Positions 8,207 to 17,570 are shown, counted from the stretch's first letter. The stretch: DNA of 64,000 nt from Paenibacillus pabuli (GCF_039831995.1 NZ_JBDOIO010000003.1:3596001-3660000); one strand, 5' to 3'. Made by a program: numbers and translations. The notes: a model not told the origin generated them from the letters alone.

Positions 8207-9484
8207 ATGTATGATGTCATTGTAATTGGTGGGGGTTCCGCAGGATTAATGGCCTGCGTTGCCGCTGCCGAACATGGAGCCTCTGTGCTTCTGCTGGATA
8301 AGGGAGATCAACTTGGCCGCAAGCTCGGAATTTCCGGCGGTGGTCGCTGCAATGTGACCAATGCCAAAGAGACAGATGAATTGATCAGGCATATTCCCGG
8401 TAATGGGCGTTTCTTATATAGTTCATTTCAGAACCTGGACAATCAGGGGATCATGCGTTTTTTTGAAAACCTGGGTATCGCCCTGAAGGAAGAAGACAAT
8501 GGAAGAATGTTTCCCGTTACAGACAAAGCCAAAACGGTGGTTGATGCTCTGGTAGGCAAGGTGGTTTCCCTGGGTGTGGAGATTCGTACCAAAGAGCCTG
8601 TCAAGCAGCTGATTCATGATGGACAGCACGTTCAGGGCGTCAAACTCGCCTCGGGAAAAACCGTCGAAGCCCATGCAGTTATTGTAGCTACCGGAGGCAA
8701 ATCCGTACCTCAAACCGGTTCAACCGGAGATGGCTATCCTTGGGCTGAATCAGCCGGACATACTATTACGGAGCTTTACCCGACGGAGGTGCCCATTGTT
8801 TCCGGTGAGAGCTGGATCCAATCCAGAGAACTTCAGGGGCTGTCTTTGCGGGAAGTGGGGTTATCTGTACTGGATGCCAAAGGCAAGACTGTGATTTCGC
8901 ATCGCGGTGACATGATCTTTACGCATTTTGGTGTATCGGGGCCCATCGCCCTCCGCTGCAGCCAGTTCATTCGTAAGGTACAAATGAAATCCGGCAGCCC
9001 TCAGGTCATGATGAGCATTGATTTGTTCCCTGAACTGACTCCAGCTGCACTGGAAAGACAGGTTCAGCAGGTCCTTGAAGAGGAATCACGCAAGGCGGTT
9101 AAAAACATTCTGAAAACATGGGTACCTGAACGCATGATTCCATTACTAATGAAACGTGCCGAGATTAGTGAAGACCTAACGTTCCACCACTTCCCTAAAG
9201 GCATGCTCAGCACATTATGCGGGCTAATGAAGGCTTTTACTTTCCGCGTGGATGGCACGCGTTCTCTTAAGGAGGCCTTCGTCACTGGCGGAGGTGTGCA
9301 CTTAAAGGAAATATACCCAAAAACAATGGAATCCAAGCTATTGCCCGGGCTATTCTTTTGCGGCGAGGTCTTGGACATTCACGGCTACACTGGGGGATAT
9401 AACATTACTGCTGCATTCTCTACCGGATACACGGCTGGCATGCATGCTGCAGAATATAAAAGCACCAGTAGTATAGGTAAATAG
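8207..9484 (+). CDS. FAD/NAD(P)-dependent oxidoreductase, HI0933/BaiN-like family
   Basis: Flavoprotein of 425 aa. It opens with the dinucleotide-binding Rossmann motif VIVIGGGSAGLMA, followed by an acidic end of strand two (LLLDKGDQLGRK). The family block GISGGGRCNVTN is at residues 44-55, and VTGGGVHLKEI and GGYNITAAFSTGY near the C-terminus are also typical. Members are described as putative reductases of unknown substrate; BaiN acts on bile-acid intermediates, but nothing here points to that. RBS AGAGGGA precedes the ATG. It is a single gene, ending at a strong hairpin. Confidence 0.87.
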   Translation: MYDVIVIGGGSAGLMACVAAAEHGASVLLLDKGDQLGRKLGISGGGRCNVTNAKETDELIRHIPGNGRFLYSSFQNLDNQGIMRFFENLGIALKEEDNGRMFPVTDKAKTVVDALVGKVVSLGVEIRTKEPVKQLIHDGQHVQGVKLASGKTVEAHAVIVATGGKSVPQTGSTGDGYPWAESAGHTITELYPTEVPIVSGESWIQSRELQGLSLREVGLSVLDAKGKTVISHRGDMIFTHFGVSGPIALRCSQFIRKVQMKSGSPQVMMSIDLFPELTPAALERQVQQVLEEESRKAVKNILKTWVPERMIPLLMKRAEISEDLTFHHFPKGMLSTLCGLMKAFTFRVDGTRSLKEAFVTGGGVHLKEIYPKTMESKLLPGLFFCGEVLDIHGYTGGYNITAAFSTGYTAGMHAAEYKSTSSIGK

Positions 9485-9497
9485 ACAGGACATAGTT

Positions 9498-9541
9498 AAA
9501 AACCTCGAGGTGCCCACATGATGTGGAACTCGAGGTTTTTT
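9498..9541. terminator. Terminator after the flavoprotein gene
   Basis: AAAACCTCGAG / CTCGAGGTTTTTTT hairpin with an inner CCAC/GTGG stem. The T-run is on the plus strand and the A-run allows use from the convergent side. Confidence 0.85.
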
Positions 9542-9558
9542 TGGTTATTCATTTTAAA

Positions 9559-9942
9559 TTATGCTTTCACACTGCCGGAAAATCCATCGACTGAATCGTC
9601 AAAGGTCGGGTCATCGTCCCGATTATGCAATCCTTGTTGAAGACCGCCGCCCTGACTTCCATTCGCGTAACCTTCTTGCCAATCCTCATTCACGATATGG
9701 GCTGGAATGGATATATCCTGAAATTGATCAAACCCGCCTGTTTCAGCCAGGAACGCGGCGCTTCCTCCGTGTGACTGCACAATCTCCACCGCAGACTGTA
9801 CATCTTGGCGATCGGTAGGAATGTATAATTCCAGCGGCCCCGATTGATACGGCTTATATCCAAGCTCCTTCAACGTGGCCTCGGCCGCAAGCAATGCTGA
9901 ATGGTCTGAAAAATGTACCTGAAGTTCACTATCGTCCATCAT
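9559..9942 (-). CDS. Hypothetical protein, 127 aa
   Basis: Not recognised. The N-terminal ~80 residues read like a small alpha/beta domain with two beta-alpha-beta-like units (LQVHFSDHSALLAAEATLKE, then LELYIPTDRQDVQSAVEIVQ). This resembles ferredoxin-like regulatory folds. A flexible Gly/Asp-rich tail follows. AGGAGG lies ten bases before the ATG (a second ATG follows at once), so the gene is likely translated. No signal peptide or membrane segment is present. The downstream end faces the flavoprotein gene across their shared terminator. Confidence 0.7.
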   Translation of the reverse strand: MMDDSELQVHFSDHSALLAAEATLKELGYKPYQSGPLELYIPTDRQDVQSAVEIVQSHGGSAAFLAETGGFDQFQDISIPAHIVNEDWQEGYANGSQGGGLQQGLHNRDDDPTFDDSVDGFSGSVKA

Positions 9943-10055
9943 TTGTTCTCTTCCTCCTCGCTGCAGTTGATCTCATCTTCTATACATGAGACCTGTCTCC
10001 TATAGCATGGTCACTTATGCGAGACGATATGCGATTGCTTTTGGAAGAAAATACT

Positions 10056-11306
10056 TTAACTTAAACGGGTCAATCGAATCCACCCTCCGACGGAAAGGCA
10101 AAAGAGTCCGAAGGCCACGACAGCTGCCGCAACAACGACACTTGCCAGCCAGCCGAGCCAGGTTATTCCTAAAGCGAGACCCATAAGAAGGCCCAGCGGG
10201 ATGAACAGCATCCGAACCATCATCAATCCTGCACGGTGCAGAGCAGCAGGGTCATAGGATAGGAGCTGCACATAGTCTGATGTCGCAAAAACATCCCATG
10301 AGCGATAAAACAGCAAGGTCAGCATAATGATCAGCAAGCAGCACACGATGACATTGACGGGAAAAGGGGGAAGCATGACTGCTGCTGTGGAGAGACTACC
10401 CAGCTGCAAATACAGTTTCATTGTAGACGAGTCACGAAAAAAGGCTTTATAAGCCGTTTCGGCTGTCCGGTTAGAAATGGAACGATTGCGCAGAAGCCTG
10501 CGCCTTTTTCGAAAAATGACTGTTTTTGTACGGGGTACCTTCGGCTTGGATACGGACTGACTTAACAAAAACGCTGTCATCTTCAATCTGCCTCGTAAAT
10601 CCTCCCGTACATCCCCCTCAAACGTCCCCTTCATCCACAGCCTCATCTGGACCAACGTGAGAAGTAAAAGGATTCCCACAAATATTCCAGCAAGCTGTCT
10701 CCAGATCTCTCCATCCATCCAAGACGTTGTACGGATCGTAACAAATCCCATGGCAATCGCAGCAGAGATGAATTGAATCCAGCGCCTCCATCCGGTATAT
10801 CGCACCTTTATGATGTGCAGAGCTATCGCCTGACATGAAGCAACTATACCAAACCAGAGTGCAAGGAGCGCGATCGGTGTAAACGACATGCCATAAACAC
10901 GAGACCACAGAGGTGCGGTCAACGCCGTAATCACAATCATTTTGCCCAAATGCAGTAAACAAGCCCGGATAAGCCCTTGCTTCATTAAGGTCCGCATCCA
11001 TAGCGGTCTCGATTTAAGAAAAAGCATGTCGGCTTCTTCCACAAAGAGCAATACACCGCCTGAAAGCATAACGATATCGATCACCCCTGTCAGGATAGGC
11101 ACGGTTAGTTCAATCGCCCATGTTGGCAGCGGTTTGGTCCTTAAACTCGAATACCACCCGATCAGATACAGCAGTCCAGGAACCAGCAAATACACCCATA
11201 CCGTCCAATCCACTGCCAATTTCAGATTCTTTAACTGTCCATTAAAATGCTCTCGTTGCCTGCGTCTATATAAACGAATTGGTGTATATCGCTCGGAATG
11301 TTCCAT
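10056..11306 (-). CDS. ecsB: ABC transporter membrane subunit, EcsB-like
   Basis: Membrane protein of 416 aa, the partner of the ATPase encoded just upstream (19-bp gap). It has paired N-terminal membrane segments near residues 35-75, more in the middle (110-210), a cytosolic basic loop (about 240-285, KPKVPRTKTVIFRKRRR), and a C-terminal membrane cluster. This is the EcsB pattern. In B. subtilis EcsAB affects secretion, sporulation and competence through intramembrane protease function; the same role here is inferred. RBS GGGAGGTG precedes the ATG. No ecsC lies nearby. Confidence 0.82.
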   Translation of the reverse strand: MEHSERYTPIRLYRRRQREHFNGQLKNLKLAVDWTVWVYLLVPGLLYLIGWYSSLRTKPLPTWAIELTVPILTGVIDIVMLSGGVLLFVEEADMLFLKSRPLWMRTLMKQGLIRACLLHLGKMIVITALTAPLWSRVYGMSFTPIALLALWFGIVASCQAIALHIIKVRYTGWRRWIQFISAAIAMGFVTIRTTSWMDGEIWRQLAGIFVGILLLLTLVQMRLWMKGTFEGDVREDLRGRLKMTAFLLSQSVSKPKVPRTKTVIFRKRRRLLRNRSISNRTAETAYKAFFRDSSTMKLYLQLGSLSTAAVMLPPFPVNVIVCCLLIIMLTLLFYRSWDVFATSDYVQLLSYDPAALHRAGLMMVRMLFIPLGLLMGLALGITWLGWLASVVVAAAVVAFGLFCLSVGGWIRLTRLS

Positions 11307-11325
11307 CCTTTTTTCACCTCCCTGA

Positions 11326-12057
11326 CTAGGATGTCAGTATATCAAAACAGTCGAATAAGGATAACTCCGGCTGCCCGGCGACAGCGCGAATCTCATCCAG
11401 CGTGCCTTCAGCGGCCGATCTGCCCGCTGCAATCAGTATAAATCGGTCACAGATACGCTCCGCTGTGTCGAGTACATGCGTGGACATTAACACTCCCGCC
11501 CCGCGACGACGTTCCTCATCGAGTAATTGCAGAAAGTCCTTGGTTGCGCGCGGATCCAGCCCAATAAAAGGCTCGTCTACAATATATACATCAGGTGAGG
11601 CCAAGAAGCCGATCATCAGCATCATTTTCTGACGCATGCCTTTGGAAAAACTGCCTGGAAGATCGTCGCGTACATGATCCATGCCGAAACGAACCAGCAA
11701 TTCCTCCGCTCTCGCAACAAACTCCCCCTCCTCCATTTCGTACGCGGCGGCAGCAAGGTCAAGATGCTCCCATAGAGTCATATATTCATAAAAGACAGGC
11801 TGCTCCGGAATATAGGCATATCTGCCCTCTCCTCCAATCGCTATCTCAAACTCGGCGAACTCCAGCAAGCCAAGCATCGTTTTGATGGTCGTGCTTTTGC
11901 CTGCACCGTTTGGACCAATAATACCTACCAGTTCTCCTGGATACACCTGGATTTGAATGTTTTGTATCGTCGACTTGCCTGCTTCATATCCTGCCTCTGC
12001 TATATGTACGTCCAGTATGGACTGCTTCGATGCTGACTCTTCCATATCGATCTTCAT
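11326..12057 (-). CDS. ecsA: ABC transporter ATP-binding subunit, EcsA-like
   Basis: Nucleotide-binding subunit (243 aa) with Walker A GPNGAGKSTT, Q-loop region YIPEQPVFYEYMTLWEH, signature GSFSKGMRQKM, Walker B VYIVDEPFIGLDP and switch His in MSTHVLD. It energises the EcsB-like permease encoded directly downstream. The longest ORF starts with a GTG at 12066 that overlaps the GGGGAG site. The ATG at 12057 has that site at eight bases and is preferred. Confidence 0.87.
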   Translation of the reverse strand: MKIDMEESASKQSILDVHIAEAGYEAGKSTIQNIQIQVYPGELVGIIGPNGAGKSTTIKTMLGLLEFAEFEIAIGGEGRYAYIPEQPVFYEYMTLWEHLDLAAAAYEMEEGEFVARAEELLVRFGMDHVRDDLPGSFSKGMRQKMMLMIGFLASPDVYIVDEPFIGLDPRATKDFLQLLDEERRRGAGVLMSTHVLDTAERICDRFILIAAGRSAAEGTLDEIRAVAGQPELSLFDCFDILTS

Positions 12058-12190
12058 GACCTTCACTCCCCGGTTAATGACTTGTCCAGTGTGTTCTCCA
12101 TTATTGTAATGGAGGTATTAGCTTTGTATTTGATCATTTTGAGCATCTTTAATGAATTAGAGGTAGAAAATGAAAAACCTCTAAACACAC

Positions 12191-12222
12191 AAAAAAAGCA
12201 GGGTTCCGAAGCCCTGCTTTTT
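12191..12222 (-). terminator. Terminator of the MFS gene
   Basis: AAAAAGCAGGG / CCCTGCTTTTT hairpin; on the minus strand it follows the MFS stop codon. Confidence 0.8.
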
Positions 12223-12258
12223 CATGATTATCCAGTGGTAATCTCATACCAAATGATG

Positions 12259-13584
12259 CTATTCGCTTACAGCCACTGCCTCACTCGCCACCGTTGCATC
12301 CATCATTTTCGATCTGCGTTTTAATACATAGACCAATCCCAGAAGTGTCATCAAAATGCCTGAACATACAAAGGCAGGGATAACACCAAACGACGTGACC
12401 AGAAATCCCCCTACAACAGGACCCATAATATTGCTTGCTGTCATGACGCTGCCAACAGTCCCAAATACACGCCCGGTCATTCCTTCAGGAGTTTGTTCCT
12501 GCAGCAAAATTTGAAAAGGCACCACGGCGAACCCAATTCCGATTCCTGCCAGGGCAAACATCGATATCAGCAGCAGGTTGGCACCCAGACCAGCATGCGG
12601 CCATACGCCAACAACGGCTCCTGCTGCACCAATGACAAGCCCCGTTATCGATGTTCCCACCCCCATCTTCAGTACATGTCCTGCTCTTTTCCACTTCCTC
12701 ACACTCATGGCTGCAATTAACGTTCCAACCCCACTGGCACCAACGCACCACCCCAGCAGATCACTCGAAATTCCAGGCAGCTGTCTGAACAGGACAACGG
12801 TCTGGGAATCAGCAAATTGCAGGAACAGAATGGCGGATGCCAGCAAAATGAGAGAAGAGCCTACCTGTGGAAGTGAAGCGAGCATACGAACGCCTTCCAG
12901 CGTATCCTTCAAAAAGGCACCTTTTTCTCGGGATGAAATGCCCCCTATTTCTTCTCCCTTACTTTCTTGTACAGACGGTCTTGCAGTTTGGATCACCCGC
13001 TTACCCGGAATCCACAGCAAAATAATACCCGAGATGAGAAACGAGGCTGAATCCAGAATAAAACACCAGGTAATCCCAAAGGCTGCAACCAGCAATCCGC
13101 CAAGCGCAGGACCTATAATTTTGGACATCTGTTCGATCACCGAGCTGATGGAAACGGCTTGAGCCAGTTGCACATGCGGCACGAATTCCTTCAACTTCCC
13201 GTTCTTGGCGGGTGAGAATACGACGTCGAATAACGATTTGAGAATAAGCAATACGTATACATGCCAGATCTGATCGGCAAAAATGAACCCGGCAACAATC
13301 ACGACTCGTGCACCGTCCGCTGCGATCATCAACCATTTCCGATTCATCCGATCTGCCAGCGCACCTGCAAACGGCCCTGTTATCAGCACAGGCAATGCCG
13401 CACAAAGTGTAGTAAACGTAATTTCCCACGGCGTAGCATTCCAACGTATTCCCACCAACGTCAAGATTGCCAACAAATGCAGCCAGTCGCCCAGATTGGA
13501 GATGGCCTGCGCCACCATCAGTGTTACAAATGGACGGTTATGCTTCAGCCCGCGTTGTCCCTTCATTGTCATTGTCATTTCCAT
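12259..13584 (-). CDS. MFS transporter, macrolide-efflux (MFS_3) type
   Basis: Twelve-segment major facilitator of 441 aa. Loop 2-3 carries the MFS signature in GALADRMNRKWLM, and the N-terminus (FVTLMVAQAISNLGDWL) resembles the Mef/MdrA-like exporters. The central loop (residues ~195-220) is hydrophilic, as expected between the two six-helix halves. Transport of a drug or metabolite by proton antiport is inferred; the substrate is unknown. RBS GGAGG lies ten bases before the ATG. A structured RNA candidate and a marR gene lie divergently upstream. Confidence 0.85.
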   Translation of the reverse strand: MEMTMTMKGQRGLKHNRPFVTLMVAQAISNLGDWLHLLAILTLVGIRWNATPWEITFTTLCAALPVLITGPFAGALADRMNRKWLMIAADGARVVIVAGFIFADQIWHVYVLLILKSLFDVVFSPAKNGKLKEFVPHVQLAQAVSISSVIEQMSKIIGPALGGLLVAAFGITWCFILDSASFLISGIILLWIPGKRVIQTARPSVQESKGEEIGGISSREKGAFLKDTLEGVRMLASLPQVGSSLILLASAILFLQFADSQTVVLFRQLPGISSDLLGWCVGASGVGTLIAAMSVRKWKRAGHVLKMGVGTSITGLVIGAAGAVVGVWPHAGLGANLLLISMFALAGIGIGFAVVPFQILLQEQTPEGMTGRVFGTVGSVMTASNIMGPVVGGFLVTSFGVIPAFVCSGILMTLLGLVYVLKRRSKMMDATVASEAVAVSE

Positions 13585-13652
13585 TTTCGCTTCTCCTCCA
13601 CTTGCCGGAATGTTGATATGGCTTTAATTATATAAATGGATACTTATTCCAA

Positions 13653-13730
13653 CCTCCTTCCAGAGACGGAGAAGAGCCAACATCCGAAGGATGAACTTTC
13701 TCAGGTGCAGGTTACCATGGAGAAGGACGA
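13653..13730 (+). ncRNA. Glycine-riboswitch-like aptamer (candidate)
   Basis: The plus strand carries conserved blocks of the gcvT/glycine aptamer in the right order: GGAGAA, then a CATCC-GAA-GGATG hairpin (core CCGAAGG), TTTCTCAGG pairing back to GGAGAA, and a closing GAAGGAC that pairs with CCTTC at 13656-13660. The stretch between TCTCAGG and GGAC is longer than usual. The next plus-strand gene is marR, 340 bases on, which is not a glycine-metabolism gene. No expression platform is obvious. It may be a remnant or a singlet aptamer. The call rests on memory of the consensus. Confidence 0.4.
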
Positions 13731-14075
13731 ATGCTTAAATTTTAAATGCTAAAAATGCAGATCTTGTGACATATCGCATGTTTTTCGTGGAAACAGAAGC
13801 TTACAATAGGGACATGGCGACAATCTGAATCGTCAAATGTAACCTACTCAACCCTATATAAGTTGAATATATCGTTTACATGTTAATCGTAACGAAGAGG
13901 ACAGAAAAAACCTGGAAAAGCAACGCGTTCACCTTTATTACCGGATTTTATCTTTGAAAAAGATTCAAAAAAATCTGGGGATATCAGTGATTGGAGGGTT
14001 GTTCTGTCATCGTAGTGGTAGATAGTAACCTTATTATTTCAACTTATATCACTAAACTGAAAAGGCGGGATCAGC
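13731..14075. other. Intergenic region upstream of marR
   Basis: About 345 bp, AT-rich, without a convincing ORF. It should contain the marR promoter. The marR RBS is weak (AAGGCGGGAT). No clear palindromic MarR operator was found. Confidence 0.4.
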
Positions 14076-14537
14076 ATGCTGGAATTACAAGAAATCGGAA
14101 CCGAACGTTCACTTCATCTGTACCGCACCTTGGCCAAAACATTCAAGAGCGTGAATGAACACGCTGTATCCGGTAGCAAAGTGCACGGCTTCAACCCTAC
14201 TGCATACGGGGTGCTGGAAGTACTGTATATGAAAGGAGCACAGCCGATTCAACAGGTAGGCGCACAACTTCTGCTGCAGAGCGGGAACGTAACCTATGTC
14301 ATTGATAAGCTGGAGCAAAGAGGGCTTTTACATCGCAAACACTGTCCGCAGGACAGACGGATTATATTTGTGGAACTGACAGAGGAAGGTCACCGGACCA
14401 TGGATGATATTTATCCAGGGTATGCACACAAGATCGATCGTGCAGTCAGTGGTCTGAGCGAGGGTGACAAGACATTGCTGTCTGAGTTGTTGGAAAGGCT
14501 TGCGCTTGGCGCAGACCGTCTATCCGCTAATGGTTGA
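14076..14537 (+). CDS. MarR-family transcriptional regulator
   Basis: 153-aa winged-helix repressor-type protein. The recognition helix region QQVGAQLLLQSGNVTYVIDKLEQRG (residues ~60-84) and the wing segment HCPQDRRIIFVELTEEG (~87-104) are typical, with the wing DxR motif as DRR. Its long N-terminal helix (YRTLAKTFKSVNEHA) provides dimerisation. It lacks an obvious Cys pair for redox sensing (one Cys, before QDRR). Likely targets are itself and a nearby efflux gene, but no operator was identified. Confidence 0.88.
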   Translation: MLELQEIGTERSLHLYRTLAKTFKSVNEHAVSGSKVHGFNPTAYGVLEVLYMKGAQPIQQVGAQLLLQSGNVTYVIDKLEQRGLLHRKHCPQDRRIIFVELTEEGHRTMDDIYPGYAHKIDRAVSGLSEGDKTLLSELLERLALGADRLSANG

Positions 14538-14568
14538 AGAAATAACCCGGATGAATAGAGATAAATAA

Positions 14569-14607
14569 AATAACCGGTTTCGCCATTCTGCGGCGTAACC
14601 GGTTATT
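14569..14607. terminator. Terminator between marR and the membrane-protein gene
   Basis: AATAACCGGTT / AACCGGTTATT hairpin with an inner GCC/GGC stem, between convergent genes; usable from either side. Confidence 0.75.
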
Positions 14608-14623
14608 GTTGTTGAATTATTTA

Positions 14624-15094
14624 TTAACTTACGCGCTTCCTCGGCTTGCTGATCCATTTCAAAATGAATTGCCATAACAGATAAACAAACGTAATGATCA
14701 GTACATATGAATACTGCCCGGTATGCTGAAAAGCATCCATCCTGAATACAAAGATCGCAAATAGAAAACCACATCCTATCCCCAACAGGAGATAAGCCAC
14801 AATTACATAAATCAATCTTGTTGCTGGACCCTTCATTTTTGTTGAAGCAAGCACACGATCGACGAATAGGGAGAGAGGCAGAATGAGGAATAGCATCATG
14901 GCTGCAATGATTAGCAAGCTTATGATCCATATATACCAAAAAGGATAGTAATATGTATCTTCTGCTCGTTCCGCCAACGTCACCAATCTTGAAATCCCAA
15001 CGTACAAAGAAATGGTTATGACGGTCAGCAAGGCTGCAAATAATTTAATGGAAAATGGCATGTACCAATTAGATTCAGTCCTTGAATTATTCAA
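14624..15094 (-). CDS. Hypothetical four-helix membrane protein
   Basis: 156 aa with four hydrophobic segments (about residues 14-36, 54-78, 92-115, 126-147) and a basic C-terminal end (SKPRKRVS). The family is not recognised. The ORF begins at a TTG with GAGG four bases upstream, a slightly short spacing; the first ATG (15061) has no good site, so the TTG is kept with doubt. It sits alone between the marR terminator and the DHA2 pump terminator. Confidence 0.65.
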   Translation of the reverse strand: MNNSRTESNWYMPFSIKLFAALLTVITISLYVGISRLVTLAERAEDTYYYPFWYIWIISLLIIAAMMLFLILPLSLFVDRVLASTKMKGPATRLIYVIVAYLLLGIGCGFLFAIFVFRMDAFQHTGQYSYVLIITFVYLLWQFILKWISKPRKRVS

Positions 15095-15191
15095 TACACC
15101 TCAGCCCCATTCATATCAGATAAGTCCATCTGGTACGGCGAAAAATTAAAAACCTACCGTAAATTATATCAAATTTCCATTTAGAACCAAC

Positions 15192-15218
15192 AAAAAAAGC
15201 AGCTGATCACAGCTGCCT
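15192..15218 (-). terminator. Terminator of the DHA2 pump gene
   Basis: GCAGCTG-ATCA-CAGCTGC stem; on the minus strand it is followed by seven T residues. Confidence 0.75.
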
Positions 15219-15296
15219 TCTTGTGAAAATCAATGCTTTATCTCGTTTGTGCTAATCAACAAAGTATCGGTTTTATGTACCGTATGGGTTTGACAA

Positions 15297-16835
15297 TCAC
15301 TTCCCGGCAACCTTGGCCTGTTTCGGTATTTCTGCCCCTGCCTCTGCCTCTTCAGGCACGATTAAACGTTTGCGTAATGCTAATGTCGTTAACCAGGATA
15401 CGATCGCGATGACGAACATGATGACAAACAGGGAATGCAGACTGCCTTCCAGCACATTCCGAAGCAGTGCCCATTTGTCATCGGACAGGGCAGCGTCCGT
15501 ATGTGGTGCGAGCAGCTCATTCAGATCACGTTCGGAAATGCCGGCATCGGCCAGATGCTGTTCACTGGATAACCTGGATATCCGGTAGTTCAGCCATGTG
15601 CCAAAAACAGCCGCGCCAATCGTTTGTCCCAGAGTGCGCATGAACGTATGCAGTGACGTTGAAGATCCGCGTTCCTGATATCCCACAGAGGACTGTGCAA
15701 TGATGGTGAATATCGTAAACGCAAAGCCAAAGCCAAGCCCATAAATAAAGGTCAAAATAAACAGCACGGCCTGTGGGGATGTTCCACCTACCAGGAAAAG
15801 CCCTCCCGAGCCGATCGCGATTCCGGTCAATCCGATGAGTGCAGTCAGACGTGACCCGATCTTCATCAGGAGACGACCCGCCAGCACACTTCCGATTAAC
15901 CAGCCTACGGACATCGGCGCGAGCAGCAGTCCGGATTCAGTGGCATTGCCTCCACGGACACCCTGCACCCATAGTGGCAAATAACTGGTTAAGCCGATCA
16001 TCAACGTACTGGTTAGCAGTCCCGCAATATTCGCCACACGGATGTCCCGAATACGGAACAGATGCAGTGGAACCATCGGCGCCTGAGCTCTTTTCTCAAC
16101 GATGAAGAATAAGATCATAAACACGACGGCCACTGCACTCAGTCCCAAAATGAGCGGAGAGCTCCAGGCATAATACTGCCCGCCTGCTGACAACACAAAG
16201 AGTAATGCCGTTATGCCTACCGTGAAGGTCAGCGCACCAACGTAGTCAATTTTGGCGGTACGAGGTGAGATGTCTTCCTTCAAATAACGAAATACGAACC
16301 ACATGGCAAGCAAGCCAAATGGCACGTTGAATCCAAAAATCCACTGCCATCCGAGATTATCGACAAAGTAACCACCAAGCAGCGGTCCTGCCAGGGAAGA
16401 TATGCCCCACACCGAACTGATCCAGCCCTGAATCTTGCCTCGTTCTTCAATCCGGTAAATGTCTCCAATAATCGTAAACGTGACAGGCACAACCGCTCCT
16501 GCCCCAATCCCCTGAATCGCTCGAAAAATAATCAACTGCTCCATGTTCTGTGAGAAACAGCAAAGCAATGAACCGAGTAAAAACAGTGCACAGCCAATCA
16601 GGAACACGGGCTTTCGGCCGTAAAGATCACTGATTTTACCAAAAATCGGCGTGCTGACAGCCATCGTTAGCAGATATGCGGTAAAGATCCAGCTAAGCAG
16701 CTGCACACTTCCCAGCTCACTGACAATGGTTGGCCCCGCCGGACCAATGACCGTTCCTTCAATCGCCGACAAAAAGGTTGCCAGCAACAATCCCGCCAAG
16801 ATGAAACTGCGTTTCAAGCCTCCGGTTGTATTCAC
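15297..16835 (-). CDS. Multidrug MFS transporter, DHA2 (EmrB/QacA) family
   Basis: 14-segment proton-driven drug exporter of 512 aa. Motif A is GKISDLYGRKPVF (residues ~66-78), motif C lies around GPLLGGYFVDNLGWQWIFGFNVP (~152-174), and the N-terminal ATFLSAIEGTVIGPAGPTI is typical of DHA2 proteins (with E for the more common D). The start is GTG, with AGAAGG six bases upstream. The RimJ/RimL-like acetyltransferase gene is divided from it by only 27 bp on the same strand, so the two may be co-transcribed. Substrates are unknown. Confidence 0.9.
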   Translation of the reverse strand: MNTTGGLKRSFILAGLLLATFLSAIEGTVIGPAGPTIVSELGSVQLLSWIFTAYLLTMAVSTPIFGKISDLYGRKPVFLIGCALFLLGSLLCCFSQNMEQLIIFRAIQGIGAGAVVPVTFTIIGDIYRIEERGKIQGWISSVWGISSLAGPLLGGYFVDNLGWQWIFGFNVPFGLLAMWFVFRYLKEDISPRTAKIDYVGALTFTVGITALLFVLSAGGQYYAWSSPLILGLSAVAVVFMILFFIVEKRAQAPMVPLHLFRIRDIRVANIAGLLTSTLMIGLTSYLPLWVQGVRGGNATESGLLLAPMSVGWLIGSVLAGRLLMKIGSRLTALIGLTGIAIGSGGLFLVGGTSPQAVLFILTFIYGLGFGFAFTIFTIIAQSSVGYQERGSSTSLHTFMRTLGQTIGAAVFGTWLNYRISRLSSEQHLADAGISERDLNELLAPHTDAALSDDKWALLRNVLEGSLHSLFVIMFVIAIVSWLTTLALRKRLIVPEEAEAGAEIPKQAKVAGK

Positions 16836-16862
16836 ACAAACCCTTCTCTCTTTGTTCTCTGT

Positions 16863-17435
16863 TTATTTACTATGCTTGCGCAGCCACTCATCGTACAGCA
16901 GTGAATACATCACCATATCCTTATATCCTGTAGATGTATGCTGTACCTGGCGCAGCAGACCTTCCCGCGTGAAGCCTTGGTTTATCAAAAACTCTCCGGA
17001 AGCGGCGTTTCGTGGATCGACTAGCGCTTCAATCCGATTAAGCCCCATGGTTTCATACCCGAAAGGCAGCATCACCGAGAACACTTCGGTCATATAACCA
17101 TGCCGCCAGTAGTCACGCCCCAGCTCGTAACCGATCTCCCCGCGGAATGCGCCTTCAAGCTGCCAGGTATTGTATCCACAGCTTCCGATAAGACGGCCCG
17201 TCTCCTTAAGTTCGATGCCCCAGCGAATCGCCTCCTCTTCCCCTGCCATATGGTTAAGCAATCCAATCATATCCGCAGCTTCGCTTGTCCCGATCATCGG
17301 TGCCAGATTCATATAGCGGGTCACCTCCCGGTCTGACCAGTATGCGAACATCTGAGCCGCATCCCGGCGGCGCATTTTGCGCAGACGAAGACGTGCTGTC
17401 TCAAGTTCGGGAATTCTCCCTTTGGATTTATACAT
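16863..17435 (-). CDS. GNAT acetyltransferase, RimJ/RimL type
   Basis: 190-aa acetyltransferase of the ribosomal-protein/antibiotic acetylase group. It shows the N-terminal ETARLRLRKM, central GSCGYNTW and EIGYELGRDYWRHGYMTEV (motif A region), and LNRIEALVDPRNAASGEFLINQGF, all standard for this branch. Acetyl-CoA is the donor and the acceptor is unknown. The ATG at 17435 has CGGAGTG seven bases upstream and makes the protein begin just before the domain. The longer ORF to 17489 has a poor site. It probably heads an operon with the DHA2 pump downstream. Confidence 0.85.
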   Translation of the reverse strand: MYKSKGRIPELETARLRLRKMRRRDAAQMFAYWSDREVTRYMNLAPMIGTSEAADMIGLLNHMAGEEEAIRWGIELKETGRLIGSCGYNTWQLEGAFRGEIGYELGRDYWRHGYMTEVFSVMLPFGYETMGLNRIEALVDPRNAASGEFLINQGFTREGLLRQVQHTSTGYKDMVMYSLLYDEWLRKHSK

Positions 17436-17540
17436 GAAAAGACACTCCGATCCGATCCATCTCTGCAGACCATAAGATTCAATAGTCATCTAAACATAAC
17501 CTGCGCCGAATGGCAACCGTTCAGTCATGGGTTTGACATC

Positions 17541-17570
17541 AAAAAAACCGGGCCGCAAGGGTCCCGGTCT
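17541..17570 (-). terminator. Terminator of the 98-aa protein gene
   Basis: ACCGGG...CCCGGT stem with inner CC-GCAA-GG. The minus-strand T-run follows; it lies 60 bp after the stop codon. Confidence 0.7.

Noticed and set aside
12082..12324. 80-codon plus-strand frame between ecsA and the MFS gene
   Set aside because: It runs through the MFS terminator and into the end of the MFS gene on the opposite strand, with no RBS.
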